A stretch of 64,000 bases of DNA from a virus: positions 62,001 through 126,000 of IMG/VR virus record IMGVR_UViG_3300035126_001036. One strand, given 5' to 3'. The notes beneath the pieces were generated by a model, which saw only the letters and a program-made list of their open reading frames with translations, did not search any database and had not been told where the DNA came from. The translations under genes were made by a program, and so were the position numbers. Position 1 is the first letter of the stretch. Each line of letters begins with the position of its first letter. Positions 7,467-15,218 of this stretch are shown here, in pieces.

Positions 7467-7766
7467 ATGATTAAAACTACTTCCTGGATTACATTAGACG
7501 GCTATTCTTGTTTTAGGGCAATAGAAGGAACAGATCCAAATGAAGTTAAGAATAGGGTAGCATTTATTGAGAAAACCGCCAGGATTAGAATTTCCCCTTA
7601 TGATGATAGTAAATGTTGGTCAGAAGATTACAAAAAATGGAGATATGGGCCGAGAGGCGTAGGGGGATCTGGTGATGCAGAAAAAAAAGAAATTTATGGA
7701 TTTTATCCACCTTGCCGGGAATGGTGCGATAAACGATTGATCCTTCTTGGTTATGAATTAGGTTAA
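7467..7766 (+). CDS. unrecognised protein
   Basis: 99 residues, starting at the ATG 2 nt after the preceding stop. Contains a Gly-rich loop (YGPRGVGGSGDAEKKE) and several Trp and Cys. Not recognised. Confidence 0.55.
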   Translation: MIKTTSWITLDGYSCFRAIEGTDPNEVKNRVAFIEKTARIRISPYDDSKCWSEDYKKWRYGPRGVGGSGDAEKKEIYGFYPPCREWCDKRLILLGYELG

Positions 7767-7770
7767 TATA

Positions 7771-8031
7771 ATGCATAAAAGAAATTATTATTACGAAGTC
7801 AGGTGTGAGGGTGGAGAATTTTTTGATATTTCACCCAAATATAATTTTGAAAGGTCAGCCAATTATAGGTGGTTTCGTAGATATAATACCGCCCATGATT
7901 TTTGTAGGCAACTAAAATCTCTCGGTCTAGAACCATACATTGAGAAATGGATTAAACTATCCAAACGGTCTCCAAAATATAGTAAACCTGGCACCCATCG
8001 AGTCATTACTTTCTTACCCAATTATGATTGA
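7771..8031 (+). CDS. unrecognised basic protein
   Basis: 86 residues, Tyr- and Arg-rich (NYYYEVRCEGGEF, ANYRWFRRYN). Starts 4 nt after the previous gene and its end overlaps the next start by 8 nt. Confidence 0.55.
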   Translation: MHKRNYYYEVRCEGGEFFDISPKYNFERSANYRWFRRYNTAHDFCRQLKSLGLEPYIEKWIKLSKRSPKYSKPGTHRVITFLPNYD

Positions 8032-8416
8032 ACTATTTTTATTGATTCTTCCACCTGTCGCAGTGCATTTCTATTTTAAGAACATTTCTAAAAAGTTTGA
8101 GGAGGCCAAGACCACTGAATTTTATTGTGAGATGCGAGAATTTCTAAAATATAGGAATTCTCATGTTCGTTTTGGTCTTGCGTTAAATCGAAAACTACCA
8201 ATTGAGTTTTTAGATGTATTGACAGCAGACAAGAATAAAGAAGTAAAATATATTGCAACAATGAATTATAATCACAGGACATATATGGCAAATGAGTATT
8301 CAGATTTTTATAATTTAGTTAATGGTGATCAGGAATTACTGGACACTTTTCTCTCAATTTCCCCAGTTATTCTCGACGATTATTTGTATCTTTATGGCAA
8401 GCATGACAGTCTGTGA
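8024..8416 (+). CDS. membrane-anchored protein
   Basis: 130 residues from the ATG at 8024 that overlaps the end of the preceding gene. Residues 2-18 (IELFLLILPPVAVHFYF) form one N-terminal membrane anchor or uncleaved signal; the rest is soluble and charged. A longer reading from TTG 7940 would overlap the previous gene by 90 nt and is rejected. Confidence 0.55.
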   Translation: MIELFLLILPPVAVHFYFKNISKKFEEAKTTEFYCEMREFLKYRNSHVRFGLALNRKLPIEFLDVLTADKNKEVKYIATMNYNHRTYMANEYSDFYNLVNGDQELLDTFLSISPVILDDYLYLYGKHDSL

Positions 8417-8460
8417 ACTGTCCACTGACCTACCACCAACAATTAATTCTCTTTTATACT
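8405..8460 (+). promoter_or_regulatory. operator-promoter unit (ACTGTCCAC class)
   Basis: GACAGT (8405-8410), six bases, then ACTGTC (8417-8422) form a perfect short inverted repeat overlapping the end of the preceding gene. TATACT at 8455-8460 is followed by CTCAGTTCAACC. Confidence 0.65.
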
Positions 8461-8482
8461 GATCTCAGTTCAACCAATTCCT

Positions 8483-8836
8483 ATGAACATTCCAAATAAC
8501 ATCATTTTGGGTAAGAAAGTTATGATTAACACCATTCCCATGACTGCTGATGGAGAAATCATTTTTCCTGGAATGTCTGTTTATGTTATCGAGCCCTTTT
8601 GTATCGAAAAAGTAAGAAAAGCCACGATTTATTGTGTTCTTCGTGATAGCGATAGTTCTAAAAAATATCCAGACTATTATTGTGTATTGGAAGAAGAACG
8701 TTATTGCAATGGTGAAGGTTATTGGGATGATGGAAATACTGAGTACGTTTCTAGAGTTTATGTTGATTATAATAAGGCAATGGAAAGAGTTAAACTTATC
8801 GAATCAGATCATGAATACCTTATGAATATGCTGTGA
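8483..8836 (+). CDS. unrecognised protein
   Basis: 117 residues. MTADGEIIFPGMSVYVIEP and YNKAMERVKLIES suggest a small beta-barrel-like N-terminal half with a helical end. Single gene between two operator units. Confidence 0.55.
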   Translation: MNIPNNIILGKKVMINTIPMTADGEIIFPGMSVYVIEPFCIEKVRKATIYCVLRDSDSSKKYPDYYCVLEEERYCNGEGYWDDGNTEYVSRVYVDYNKAMERVKLIESDHEYLMNML

Positions 8837-8890
8837 CACTTCCCAAACTGTCCACTGATCCACCCAAACCAGCCCACCATCCATCATAAT
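8832..8890 (+). promoter_or_regulatory. operator-promoter unit, mixed half-sites
   Basis: TGTGACACTT on the left and ACTGTCCACT (from 8847) on the right combine the two operator classes. CATAAT at 8885-8890 lies at the usual distance from the right half. Confidence 0.55.
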
Positions 8891-8915
8891 AAGGAAGTCC
8901 CAAGCAAATCACACT

Positions 8916-9101
8916 ATGGACAACGAACTTTATTCTTTCTCTCTTGCGCTTCATGGAAATGATCTTAATGCAATGATTCCATGGCTTTGTAATTTTTGGG
9001 CGCAGCATTACAATTTTCTTGTTGATCTTCCTATTTTTGAGGAATATGAGCAAGAATGGTTCCGGCAACAATACAATTTCAACAAAATCTACGATTGCTG
9101 A
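8916..9101 (+). CDS. unrecognised protein
   Basis: 61 residues, aromatic-rich (IPWLCNFWAQHYNFLVDLPIFEEYEQEWF). First of a tightly coupled four-gene operon (TGATG, ATGA and TGATG junctions). Function unknown. Confidence 0.55.
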   Translation: MDNELYSFSLALHGNDLNAMIPWLCNFWAQHYNFLVDLPIFEEYEQEWFRQQYNFNKIYDC

Positions 9102-9256
9102 TGTCTTTCATTCTTGCCTCTGATATTCAAACCCAGCAAACTATCTGGGTTGCTTATAAGGATGAAGAAATGTGTCTTTTTCGTGGCGATCCGGTGACTG
9201 CGACTGCAGTACAACTGGCAAATCACTATTCGGTTCTTTATTCCCAAGATAAATGA
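9101..9256 (+). CDS. small unrecognised protein
   Basis: 51 residues from the ATG that shares its A with the preceding TGA. Similar small proteins (IWVAYKDEEMCLFRGDPVTATAVQ) are common in this phage type, but I do not recognise it. Confidence 0.5.
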   Translation: MSFILASDIQTQQTIWVAYKDEEMCLFRGDPVTATAVQLANHYSVLYSQDK

Positions 9257-9477
9257 TCAAATCAATTGAATCTATCACTCCACGAGATAATCACTTCATC
9301 GTGGAGGCAATTATTGAGGATGGAGTAATGGTTTCTGGGGCCACAATTTATGATCCACCAGAATATGCAGATTGTATCTGTCGTGCAGAAATTTCTCTTC
9401 TTGAAGAAGAGATTACAATTGATATTCTTGAAGAAATGGATATTGAATGGGTGCCAATTGATGATCGGGACTGGTGA
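9253..9477 (+). CDS. acidic unrecognised protein
   Basis: 74 residues, strongly acidic C-terminal half (LLEEEITIDILEEMDIEW). Starts within the ATGA overlap with the preceding gene. Confidence 0.55.
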   Translation: MIKSIESITPRDNHFIVEAIIEDGVMVSGATIYDPPEYADCICRAEISLLEEEITIDILEEMDIEWVPIDDRDW

Positions 9478-10025
9478 TGAAAATTGATCTTTCTAAGTTT
9501 GTAGGTCAAGAAGTAGAGGCAACTCTACAATGTGGAGAAAAAATTGTCGGAGTCGTGACTTATGAAATCAGCTATAGAGAAACTGAACTTAATTATAAAG
9601 TTGGACTGAAAATTTTTGATACATTTACTGTTGATGGTTTTTATCAGTCTGATCGTTGCCCATTCTCTCCATGCAACATTATCAAAATTAAACCCATGAA
9701 AAAGTATCAAAAACTAGAGCAACAAGTCGAGGATCTTCAAAAAGAAATTGAACGACTGAAAGAAGAAGAAAAAGAGAATACACTCCCTAAACATTTTATA
9801 CTAGATCATGCCCTGTCATTCTTAGATTGTCCAAATTTTTTGGATCTTGTCAATATGTTTACATGGCATAGTTCACCCCAAGGTCAGGTTTATTGGGAGG
9901 ACCTTTATAGTGAAATGAATAATTATCAATCTGAATCAGGTGACAATCCTGATTATAAAGTACCGGACGAGGCTATTATTCAGATTCAAAAATGGGTGAT
10001 TGAATTTTATAGAAATAAGCTATGA
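9477..10025 (+). CDS. coiled-coil protein, unrecognised
   Basis: 182 residues. The N-terminal 70 residues look like a small beta domain (VGQEVEATLQCGEKIVGVVT), followed by a coiled coil at about 77-103 (YQKLEQQVEDLQKEIERLKE) and a C-terminal globular part ending IQKWVIEFYRNKL. The ATG at 9477 is chosen over the adjacent GTG. Last gene of the operon starting at 8916. Confidence 0.6.
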   Translation: MKIDLSKFVGQEVEATLQCGEKIVGVVTYEISYRETELNYKVGLKIFDTFTVDGFYQSDRCPFSPCNIIKIKPMKKYQKLEQQVEDLQKEIERLKEEEKENTLPKHFILDHALSFLDCPNFLDLVNMFTWHSSPQGQVYWEDLYSEMNNYQSESGDNPDYKVPDEAIIQIQKWVIEFYRNKL

Positions 10026-10048
10026 TAATCTCTCTCTGCTCTTTATAA

Positions 10049-10108
10049 TATGCCAGTCACCAAACTGGCACAAGCGCCAACCTCTGACCACCTTCCTAGA
10101 CTTACAAT
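10049..10108 (+). promoter_or_regulatory. operator-promoter unit with perfect palindrome
   Basis: TGCCAGT, six bases, ACTGGCA (10051-10070) is a perfect inverted repeat. TACAAT at 10103-10108 and the leader CTCAGTTCAACC follow. It drives the pentapeptide gene. Confidence 0.7.
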
Positions 10109-10132
10109 AGTCTCAGTTCAACCAAACCAGCC

Positions 10133-10618
10133 ATGAAAAAAACCATTAACGGAAAAGAGTACACTATTGGATGGGGCGCCGATCTTCGGAACGCCAATCT
10201 TGTGGGCGCCAATCTTGTGGATGCCGATCTTCAGGACGCCAATCTTCGGTGGGTCAATCTTGTGGGTGCCGATCTTGAGGGCGCCAATCTTCGGTGGGTC
10301 AATCTTGTGGGTGCCGATCTTGAGGGCGCCAATCTTCGGGGAGCCGATCTTCGGGGCGCCTATCTTCGGGACGCCAATCTTGTGTACGCCTATCTTCGGG
10401 GCGCCAATCTTGAGGGCGCCAATCTTGTGGATGCCGATCTTGAGGGTGCCAATCTTGTGGGCGCCAATCTTCGGTACGCCAATCTTGAGGGCGCCAATGT
10501 AAAGAATACAATTCTTGAAAAGAAAGAAGTTCTTGATGATAAGGACAAGAAAATTCAGGAATTAGAAAAAGAACTTAAAGAACTTAAAAACAAAATTAAG
10601 TCCCTTTTGGACACCTGA
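10133..10618 (+). CDS. pentapeptide-repeat protein with C-terminal coiled coil
   Basis: 161 residues. Residues about 15-123 are consecutive A(D/N)LxG-type pentapeptides (ADLRNANLVGANL), which fold as a right-handed quadrilateral beta-helix; residues 127-158 form a charged coiled coil (KDKKIQELEKELKELKNK). Pentapeptide proteins are frequent in cyanobacteria and some mimic DNA and bind gyrase, but no such role is shown here. The DNA is an almost pure 15-bp tandem repeat with fixed codons (GCCAATCTT, GCCGATCTT), so the array looks recently expanded. Long antisense and +1 ORFs across it are artefacts of the repeat. Confidence 0.85.
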   Translation: MKKTINGKEYTIGWGADLRNANLVGANLVDADLQDANLRWVNLVGADLEGANLRWVNLVGADLEGANLRGADLRGAYLRDANLVYAYLRGANLEGANLVDADLEGANLVGANLRYANLEGANVKNTILEKKEVLDDKDKKIQELEKELKELKNKIKSLLDT

Positions 10619-10667
10619 ATAACTGGCACAAGCGCCAGACTCACCAGACTATTCTACCTGCTACAAT
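10607..10667 (+). promoter_or_regulatory. operator-promoter unit (TACAAT type)
   Basis: GACACC... ACTGGCACA at 10607-10630 overlaps the end of the pentapeptide gene. TACAAT lies at 10662-10667, leader CCTCAGTTCAG. It drives the helicase gene. Confidence 0.65.
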
Positions 10668-10693
10668 AACCTCAGTTCAGGGACACCCCTATC

Positions 10694-12166
10694 ATGCAAC
10701 TTTCACCCCAGCAGTCTGTCGCCATTAACGAAGTCGAGAGTGGGAAGGGATCGATTATACTTTCTGCCGTCGCGGGTGCTGGTAAGACAAGCACGCTGAT
10801 TGAAATGTTAAAAGTAACAAAAGGCACCACCGCCTTTTGTGCATTCAATAAGGCAATTGCAAAAGAAATTGAATGTAAAGTAAACCAACAGAATATCAAT
10901 AAAGATGTAAAGGTGGGCACTGTTCATAGTTTCGGTTTTGGTGCTCTTAGAAGGGCCTATTCCAGAATCAGTGTAGACGGAAATAAGTTACAAAATCTGG
11001 CCAGGGAAGAATTTAATAATGAGCACGAAATCCTGCGCCCATTTGTGACATCTGCTGTTGCAATGGCCAAAGAAGTCGGAATCGGTGCATGTATCGACGA
11101 TGATTATAATAATTGGACCCAGATGTTTGATCATTATGATCTGTGGGATAATCTGCCGACCACTGTTTCTGATGATACTGCTGTAGATGCGTGTCAATAT
11201 CTTCTTAGTATCTCTAACCAGATTACAAGTGTGGTGGATTTTGCAGACATGATTTATCTGCCGATTCGCAACAGGCTCAAAATCTGGCAGTACGATTATA
11301 TTTTTCTTGATGAGGCCCAAGATACTAATGCAACTCGCAGGGCATTAGTTAAAATGATGCTTAAAAAGTCTGGTAGGCTTATTGCGGTTGGTGATCCACA
11401 TCAGGCAATTTATGGATTTACGGGCGCCGATTCTAATGCCCTGGATCTAATCAAGAAAGATTTTAATGCAGTTGAGCTGCCTCTTTCTGTGACATTCCGC
11501 TGCCCCAAAAATGTAGTAAAAGAGGCCCAAAAATTTGTTTCGCATATTGAATCTCACCCCGATTCCCCGGATGGAATTGTAGACGAATGTACCCTAAAAG
11601 ATCTCGCCAAACTTGTAATTCAAGAGGATGCAATCATCTGCCGCAATACTAAGCCTCTTGTGGAGGTTGCTTATAATCTTATCCGAAACAAAATTCCTTG
11701 TAAGGTAGAAGGAAGAAAGATCGGTGAAGGTCTAATCAAACTTGCAACAAGGTGGAAGGTAAACACCGTCAAGACCCTGATCAATAAGTTAGAAATTTAT
11801 AAGGAAAAAGAGATTCAAAAGTATAAAGAAAAAGGAAATGATACCAAGTGTCAGGTAATCGAGGATCAGGTAGAAACACTTATGGTCTTTATTGATCAGT
11901 GTGCATTTGATGATCCTATTTCTACTCTAATCAATAAGATTCGGGAATTGTTTGATGATACCGAGAATAAAAAGATTCTTGTATTGTCCACGATTCATAG
12001 GTCCAAAGGTAGGGAATGGAATCGAGTATTCTCCCTGGGAATGAATCATTATTCTCCGTCCAAATGGGCCAAACAGGACTGGGAATTACAACAAGAAGAT
12101 AATCTTCTTTATGTTCAGGTAACTCGCGCAAAGCACCATCTGACCAAGGTTATTGTAGAGGATTGA
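10694..12166 (+). CDS. superfamily 1 (UvrD/Rep-type) DNA helicase
   Basis: 490 residues. Q-motif-like N-terminus (SPQQSVAINEV), Walker A GAGKT at about 28-32, motif Ia near NKAIAKE, Walker B FLDEAQDT at about 204-211, motif III GDPHQAIYGF, motif V-like STIHRSKGREWN and motif VI NLLYVQVTRAK near the C-terminus. These define an SF1A 3'-5' helicase/translocase; it is shorter than UvrD (about 720), so the 1B/2B insertions are reduced. Probable role in phage replication, recombination or repair; not equated with T4 Dda or UvsW. Own operator-promoter unit upstream. Confidence 0.9.
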   Translation: MQLSPQQSVAINEVESGKGSIILSAVAGAGKTSTLIEMLKVTKGTTAFCAFNKAIAKEIECKVNQQNINKDVKVGTVHSFGFGALRRAYSRISVDGNKLQNLAREEFNNEHEILRPFVTSAVAMAKEVGIGACIDDDYNNWTQMFDHYDLWDNLPTTVSDDTAVDACQYLLSISNQITSVVDFADMIYLPIRNRLKIWQYDYIFLDEAQDTNATRRALVKMMLKKSGRLIAVGDPHQAIYGFTGADSNALDLIKKDFNAVELPLSVTFRCPKNVVKEAQKFVSHIESHPDSPDGIVDECTLKDLAKLVIQEDAIICRNTKPLVEVAYNLIRNKIPCKVEGRKIGEGLIKLATRWKVNTVKTLINKLEIYKEKEIQKYKEKGNDTKCQVIEDQVETLMVFIDQCAFDDPISTLINKIRELFDDTENKKILVLSTIHRSKGREWNRVFSLGMNHYSPSKWAKQDWELQQEDNLLYVQVTRAKHHLTKVIVED

Positions 12167-12195
12167 TTATAAGAGAGATCCCTTCCTTTTTATAA

Positions 12196-12256
12196 TGTGC
12201 CAGTCACCAAACTGGCACAACCACCAGACTCACCAGACCATTCTACCTGCTACAAT
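12196..12256 (+). promoter_or_regulatory. operator-promoter unit, best palindrome of the family
   Basis: TGTGCCAGT, six bases, ACTGGCACA (12196-12219) is a perfect 9-bp inverted repeat. TACAAT at 12251-12256 and the leader CCTCAGTTCACAACC follow. No U tract follows the palindrome, arguing against a terminator. Confidence 0.75.
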
Positions 12257-12279
12257 AACCTCAGTTCACAACCACTCAA

Positions 12280-12564
12280 ATGAACACCCTAGAACTTCGC
12301 CGCCAACGTGTGAGTCAACTGATTAAAGAGGGGAGGGTTATGAATGACACCCTTAGGCGCAAGAACAAAATTAAAGTCGCCCACGAACAAAAAGTAGAAC
12401 AAATGGCCGATGTTATTCTGAGGCAACTGGCCACTAATTCCACACCAATTCGCAAGGTAACACCAATCAAACAAAATGCACCTGAGGCAAATGTTTTCTT
12501 GAAAACAAATGCAAAAACCGATAAACTCGCAATTAAGGCAGCAAAAATTATTCAAGAACTATGA
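12280..12564 (+). CDS. basic unrecognised protein
   Basis: 94 residues, Arg/Lys-rich helices (LELRRQRVSQLIKEGRVMN, LRRKNKIKVAHEQKVEQ). First of a four-gene operon to 13108. Function unknown. Confidence 0.55.
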   Translation: MNTLELRRQRVSQLIKEGRVMNDTLRRKNKIKVAHEQKVEQMADVILRQLATNSTPIRKVTPIKQNAPEANVFLKTNAKTDKLAIKAAKIIQEL

Positions 12565-12579
12565 ATTATTATCCTCCAG

Positions 12580-12705
12580 ATGCAACTGTTCAAATCCGCC
12601 GAACAAGAATTAAAGGCAGTTGCAGATAAGTATGGATTTGATCTTAGATTGGTAGATGATAATAAAGGTACTTGGTATTTCTATCCTGAAATTTATTCTG
12701 TTTGA
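12580..12705 (+). CDS. small unrecognised protein
   Basis: 41 residues (MQLFKSAEQELKAVADKYGF... WYFYPEIYSV). A well-formed helix followed by a short strand, starting 15 nt after the previous stop and ending 2 nt before the next ATG, which supports it over an overlapping 22-residue frame. Confidence 0.45.
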   Translation: MQLFKSAEQELKAVADKYGFDLRLVDDNKGTWYFYPEIYSV

Positions 12706-12707
12706 TT

Positions 12708-12878
12708 ATGAAATCTTCCCATGATTTGAAACTCGTTTATATGTTAGACGAGGCAGTTTCTTCAATGAAAAAAGGCGAGGGGATTAGGAGTGGTTTTTAT
12801 TTACGTGCGGCATACAATTATGTTCATGGAATAAACTCTAACGAGGTAGAAATTGCTCTTGAAAATTACTATTCTTGA
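12708..12878 (+). CDS. small unrecognised protein
   Basis: 56 residues, helical (LKLVYMLDEAVSSMKKGEG). Separated by 2 nt from both neighbours (TGATTATG junctions), as expected in a coupled operon. Confidence 0.5.
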   Translation: MKSSHDLKLVYMLDEAVSSMKKGEGIRSGFYLRAAYNYVHGINSNEVEIALENYYS

Positions 12879-12880
12879 TT

Positions 12881-13108
12881 ATGAACAATTGGATCCCAGT
12901 AAATGTCCAACCACCAATAGATCCTGAATATAATTATGCTGATGAATGGCGATCTGTGGAAGTTATTTTCACTGATGGAAAAGGACAATGGATTGGTTAT
13001 CAGCAAGTTGAACTTGAAATGGGAGCAGATTATTGGATAATGAAAGGTCCTGATGGTTATGACGTTGAAAATGTGACTCATTGGAAAATGTTAGACAGCT
13101 TCCCATAA
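12881..13108 (+). CDS. DUF551-like protein
   Basis: 75 residues. NWIPVNVQPP at the start, TDGKGQWIGY in the middle and VTHWKMLDSFP at the end match the layout of DUF551 (WIPV.ERLP, VTHWMPLP.P), a small domain common in phages and prophages and of unknown function. Starts at the ATG 2 nt after the previous stop. Confidence 0.65.
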   Translation: MNNWIPVNVQPPIDPEYNYADEWRSVEVIFTDGKGQWIGYQQVELEMGADYWIMKGPDGYDVENVTHWKMLDSFP

Positions 13109-13143
13109 AAGGGATTCTTTCACTTTTTCTCGATCCCAGACCG

Positions 13144-13722
13144 CTACCCTTCCTCCTGTCGAATCTGATGAAGGATTTTTTTTAAACCTCTCTGATTCGC
13201 GTACATATCCATCAATTCTGTAACCATTTCATCTATAAAGTCAAATTCTTTACCCTGATAGGCTCCTTTTATCACTGCTGCCTTATAAAAAAGTTTCAAT
13301 TCGGCCACTAATTTATCGGATAGGATGGATTCTTTTTCCAGATCATTTATCATTTCCGGTCTGGTGCGTGGCCGCCCCATCTTATGATCCTTTTTAACGC
13401 GGTATTTATCTACGCTTATGATATTTTCCAGTGAATTATCGTAAACATCATCTGATCTGTGAATGAAGTATTTTCTATGATTACTTTTAGGAATAAAAAG
13501 TTTCCCTACCAGTATATGCACGTAAAAGGCTCTTGTTACACCATTCTTTCCACATAGTATAACTTTGTTATAACTGGGACCTATTCCACTCTTAAAAAAT
13601 GCTTTCTTTTTTAGTCCTTTATTTTTCTGTCTGTTGGAATATACATTCCCATGAATATCTACAAAATACCCTGAGAAATCTTCAAGACCTTCTATTTTAG
13701 AGACTTCTTTTAGATTGTTCAT
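13144..13722 (-). CDS. HNH endonuclease with NUMOD4-like N-terminus
   Basis: 192 residues on the minus strand, the only such gene in the first 24 kb. The N-terminus (YFVDIHGNVYSNRQ) resembles the NUMOD4 motif; residues about 85-115 (VHILVGKLFIPKSNH, then HRSDDVYDNSLENI) fit the HNH_3 core. The C-terminal half carries a basic GRPRTRP segment and helices, probably DNA-binding. Free-standing phage HNH enzymes usually act as mobile elements. A good ribosome site (AAGGAA) precedes the ATG. The 50-bp AT-rich repeats lie directly upstream. Confidence 0.75.
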   Translation of the reverse strand: MNNLKEVSKIEGLEDFSGYFVDIHGNVYSNRQKNKGLKKKAFFKSGIGPSYNKVILCGKNGVTRAFYVHILVGKLFIPKSNHRKYFIHRSDDVYDNSLENIISVDKYRVKKDHKMGRPRTRPEMINDLEKESILSDKLVAELKLFYKAAVIKGAYQGKEFDFIDEMVTELMDMYANQRGLKKILHQIRQEEG

Positions 13723-13844
13723 TGTTATAATTCCTTAACCTAGTTATTTATTTTTATGGCAGTCTAAAATTTGGGCAAATATACGTCCTTACGGCAATTT
13801 TTTAGTATTCGTGTATAATATATTTGTACTATTTGTATTATTTT

Positions 13845-14070
13845 GTAGTATATCTGTATTATTTTGTTTTTATGTAGTAGTATATCTGTATTATTTTATA
13901 TTTTATAATTTAGTCTTTTTTATGTCTGTATTATTTTATATTTTAGTCTTTTTTATGTAGTAGTATATCTGTATTATTTTATATTTTATAATTTAGTCTT
14001 TTTTATGTAGTAGTATATCTGTATTATTTTATATTTTATAATTTAGTCTTTTTTATGTAGTAGTATTGGC
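13845..14070. repeat. AT-rich tandem array with 50-bp unit
   Basis: Three full 50-bp copies (13875-13924, 13958-14007, 14008-14057), one 33-bp copy with an internal deletion (13925-13957) and partial copies at both ends. The unit begins TAGTAGTATATCTGTATTAT and ends AGTCTTTTTTATG. No spacers, so not CRISPR. It sits between the HNH gene and the next + strand gene. Candidate roles are an origin-like unwinding region or a recombination scar; the sequence alone does not decide. Confidence 0.85.
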
Positions 14071-14400
14071 CTGCATAAAATACACAACCCACAATTATAT
14101 CATAAAAAACAGAAAAGATCATAAAAAACAGACACTTTCGCAACTGTCCACCACATAAAGATGCTAAATATAATTGTGATAAGAATTGTTTTTTATAATG
14201 AACACCCAGGAATCATTGATTCGGTCACTGTTCTAAACAAAAGACAATTGTTCTCTCTTTATTATAAACCTCTTACATACTCCTACGGGATAAAGTATTA
14301 AAGTTTATAAGAAAGTCGAACATCGTTTATTATACAATAAAATACTAGGTTTGCCCCAGTTTGGATAAAAAATCCAAAAATCTTTAGGGGTATTTGTTGT
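14071..14400. other. non-coding stretch, no gene seen
   Basis: AT-rich, with only very short ORFs. It includes an ACTGTCCAC half-site at about 14142 without a clear -10 box at the usual distance, a duplicated CATAAAAAACAGA and a hairpin TTGGAT-AAAAA-ATCCAA near 14362. No tRNA-like fold was found. Confidence 0.5.
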
Positions 14401-14401
14401 A

Positions 14402-14461
14402 TGTGTCACTTTATGAACTGTCCACTGGTGACCACTGGGACCGGTTCTTATGGGTTACACT
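14402..14461 (+). promoter_or_regulatory. operator-promoter unit (ACTGTCCAC class)
   Basis: GTGTCACTT on the left, ACTGTCCACT from 14417 on the right, TACACT at 14456-14461 and the leader GAGTCAACC. This shifts the start of the following gene from ATG 14401 to ATG 14488. Confidence 0.6.
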
Positions 14462-14487
14462 GTATGAGTCAACCAAAGGATTCACCA

Positions 14488-14724
14488 ATGGCCCGAGAAA
14501 AGTATATTATCGAGGTTCGTGATCAAGATGGGAAACTTGATTTTGGTTCTCAAGAACTAAGGCGAAAAGAGCATCCTTATTTGTTCTCTAAACCTGAGTT
14601 TACTATTGATGAACTTTGTTATTATGCTTCTTATGGTCAACAAAGAAACAATCCATCCGGCCCTATGCAGTTGGGTCAATTTATGAACCAAATTGGTATT
14701 TCTTATCGGCTAAAAACTTGGTAA
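14488..14724 (+). CDS. unrecognised protein
   Basis: 78 residues from the ATG at 14488 (MAREKYIIEVRDQDG). The longer frame from 14401 would run through the operator and -10 box and is rejected. Ends in LGQFMNQIGISYRLKTW. Function unknown. Confidence 0.55.
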   Translation: MAREKYIIEVRDQDGKLDFGSQELRRKEHPYLFSKPEFTIDELCYYASYGQQRNNPSGPMQLGQFMNQIGISYRLKTW

Positions 14725-14736
14725 GTTAATAAAATT

Positions 14737-14762
14737 CTTGGGTTATACCCAGGGATTTTTAT
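14737..14762 (+). terminator. intrinsic terminator
   Basis: Stem TTGGG/CCCAG with a TTATA loop followed by GGATTTTTATTG, just after the gene ending at 14724. Confidence 0.6.
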
Positions 14763-14785
14763 TGTTTTTATAAACTTATAAAATT

Positions 14786-14826
14786 GCAGGAGTAGTTTCT
14801 AGTTTTGTATAAACACGCCCCTGCGT
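14786..14826 (+). repeat. 41-nt hairpin element, copy A
   Basis: Begins GCAGGAGTAG and ends in the hairpin ACGC-CCCT-GCGT (14815-14826). It lies after the terminator and before the next operator-promoter unit. Confidence 0.8.
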
Positions 14827-14869
14827 TGTTTATAGTATAATCTATAAAAACCTTAATCGTGACTGATGG

Positions 14870-14929
14870 TGTGCCAGTTACATAAGTGTCACAAGGTCCT
14901 GACCAGTCACGCATTATCTCCCTTATAAT
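14870..14929 (+). promoter_or_regulatory. operator-promoter unit
   Basis: TGTGCCAGTT and AAGTGTCACA (14870-14893), GACCAG at 14901-14906, TATAAT at 14924-14929. The 70 nt upstream are almost identical to those of the unit at 17485. Confidence 0.7.
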
Positions 14930-14956
14930 AAGCTAGTCATTACACCATTATCGTCA

Positions 14957-15166
14957 ATGGAATTTCTTAAATTAACCGATTGGCAAACTCGTGAGCCAGT
15001 TTACCTAGATCCAAATAAAATACTCTTTATTCAGCAAATAGCCGAACATGATGATTATCCTCGACGCACTCGTATAGACATTATTGGCAGTTCCCAGATT
15101 TTTCTTGTTTCGGAAGATGCTGACCAGATAGCTCTTGTTAGTGGTAGGGGGTTTCAGGATATTTAA
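14957..15166 (+). CDS. unrecognised protein
   Basis: 69 residues (LTDWQTREPVYLDPNKILFIQQ), a beta-rich pattern resembling small housekeeping-like proteins that start with a strand and an NKI..I segment. Starts 28 nt after the TATAAT box. Function unknown. Confidence 0.55.
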   Translation: MEFLKLTDWQTREPVYLDPNKILFIQQIAEHDDYPRRTRIDIIGSSQIFLVSEDADQIALVSGRGFQDI

Positions 15167-15218
15167 TAAAAACCAATTTCACCACATCTTATAATAAACC
15201 AGTCAACACAAAAACACC

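Noticed and set aside
10167-10511. Long ORFs in other frames across the pentapeptide gene
   Set aside because: They are by-products of the 15-bp repeat, with unlikely compositions (runs of Pro-Ile or Trp-Arg-Pro), and lack start signals.
12196-12219. Palindrome read as an intrinsic terminator
   Set aside because: No T tract follows it, and the same sequence occurs at fixed distance before promoters elsewhere, so an operator is more likely.
13845-14070. Possible CRISPR array
   Set aside because: The 50-bp units are directly adjacent with no unique spacers and no cas genes nearby; this is a simple tandem repeat.
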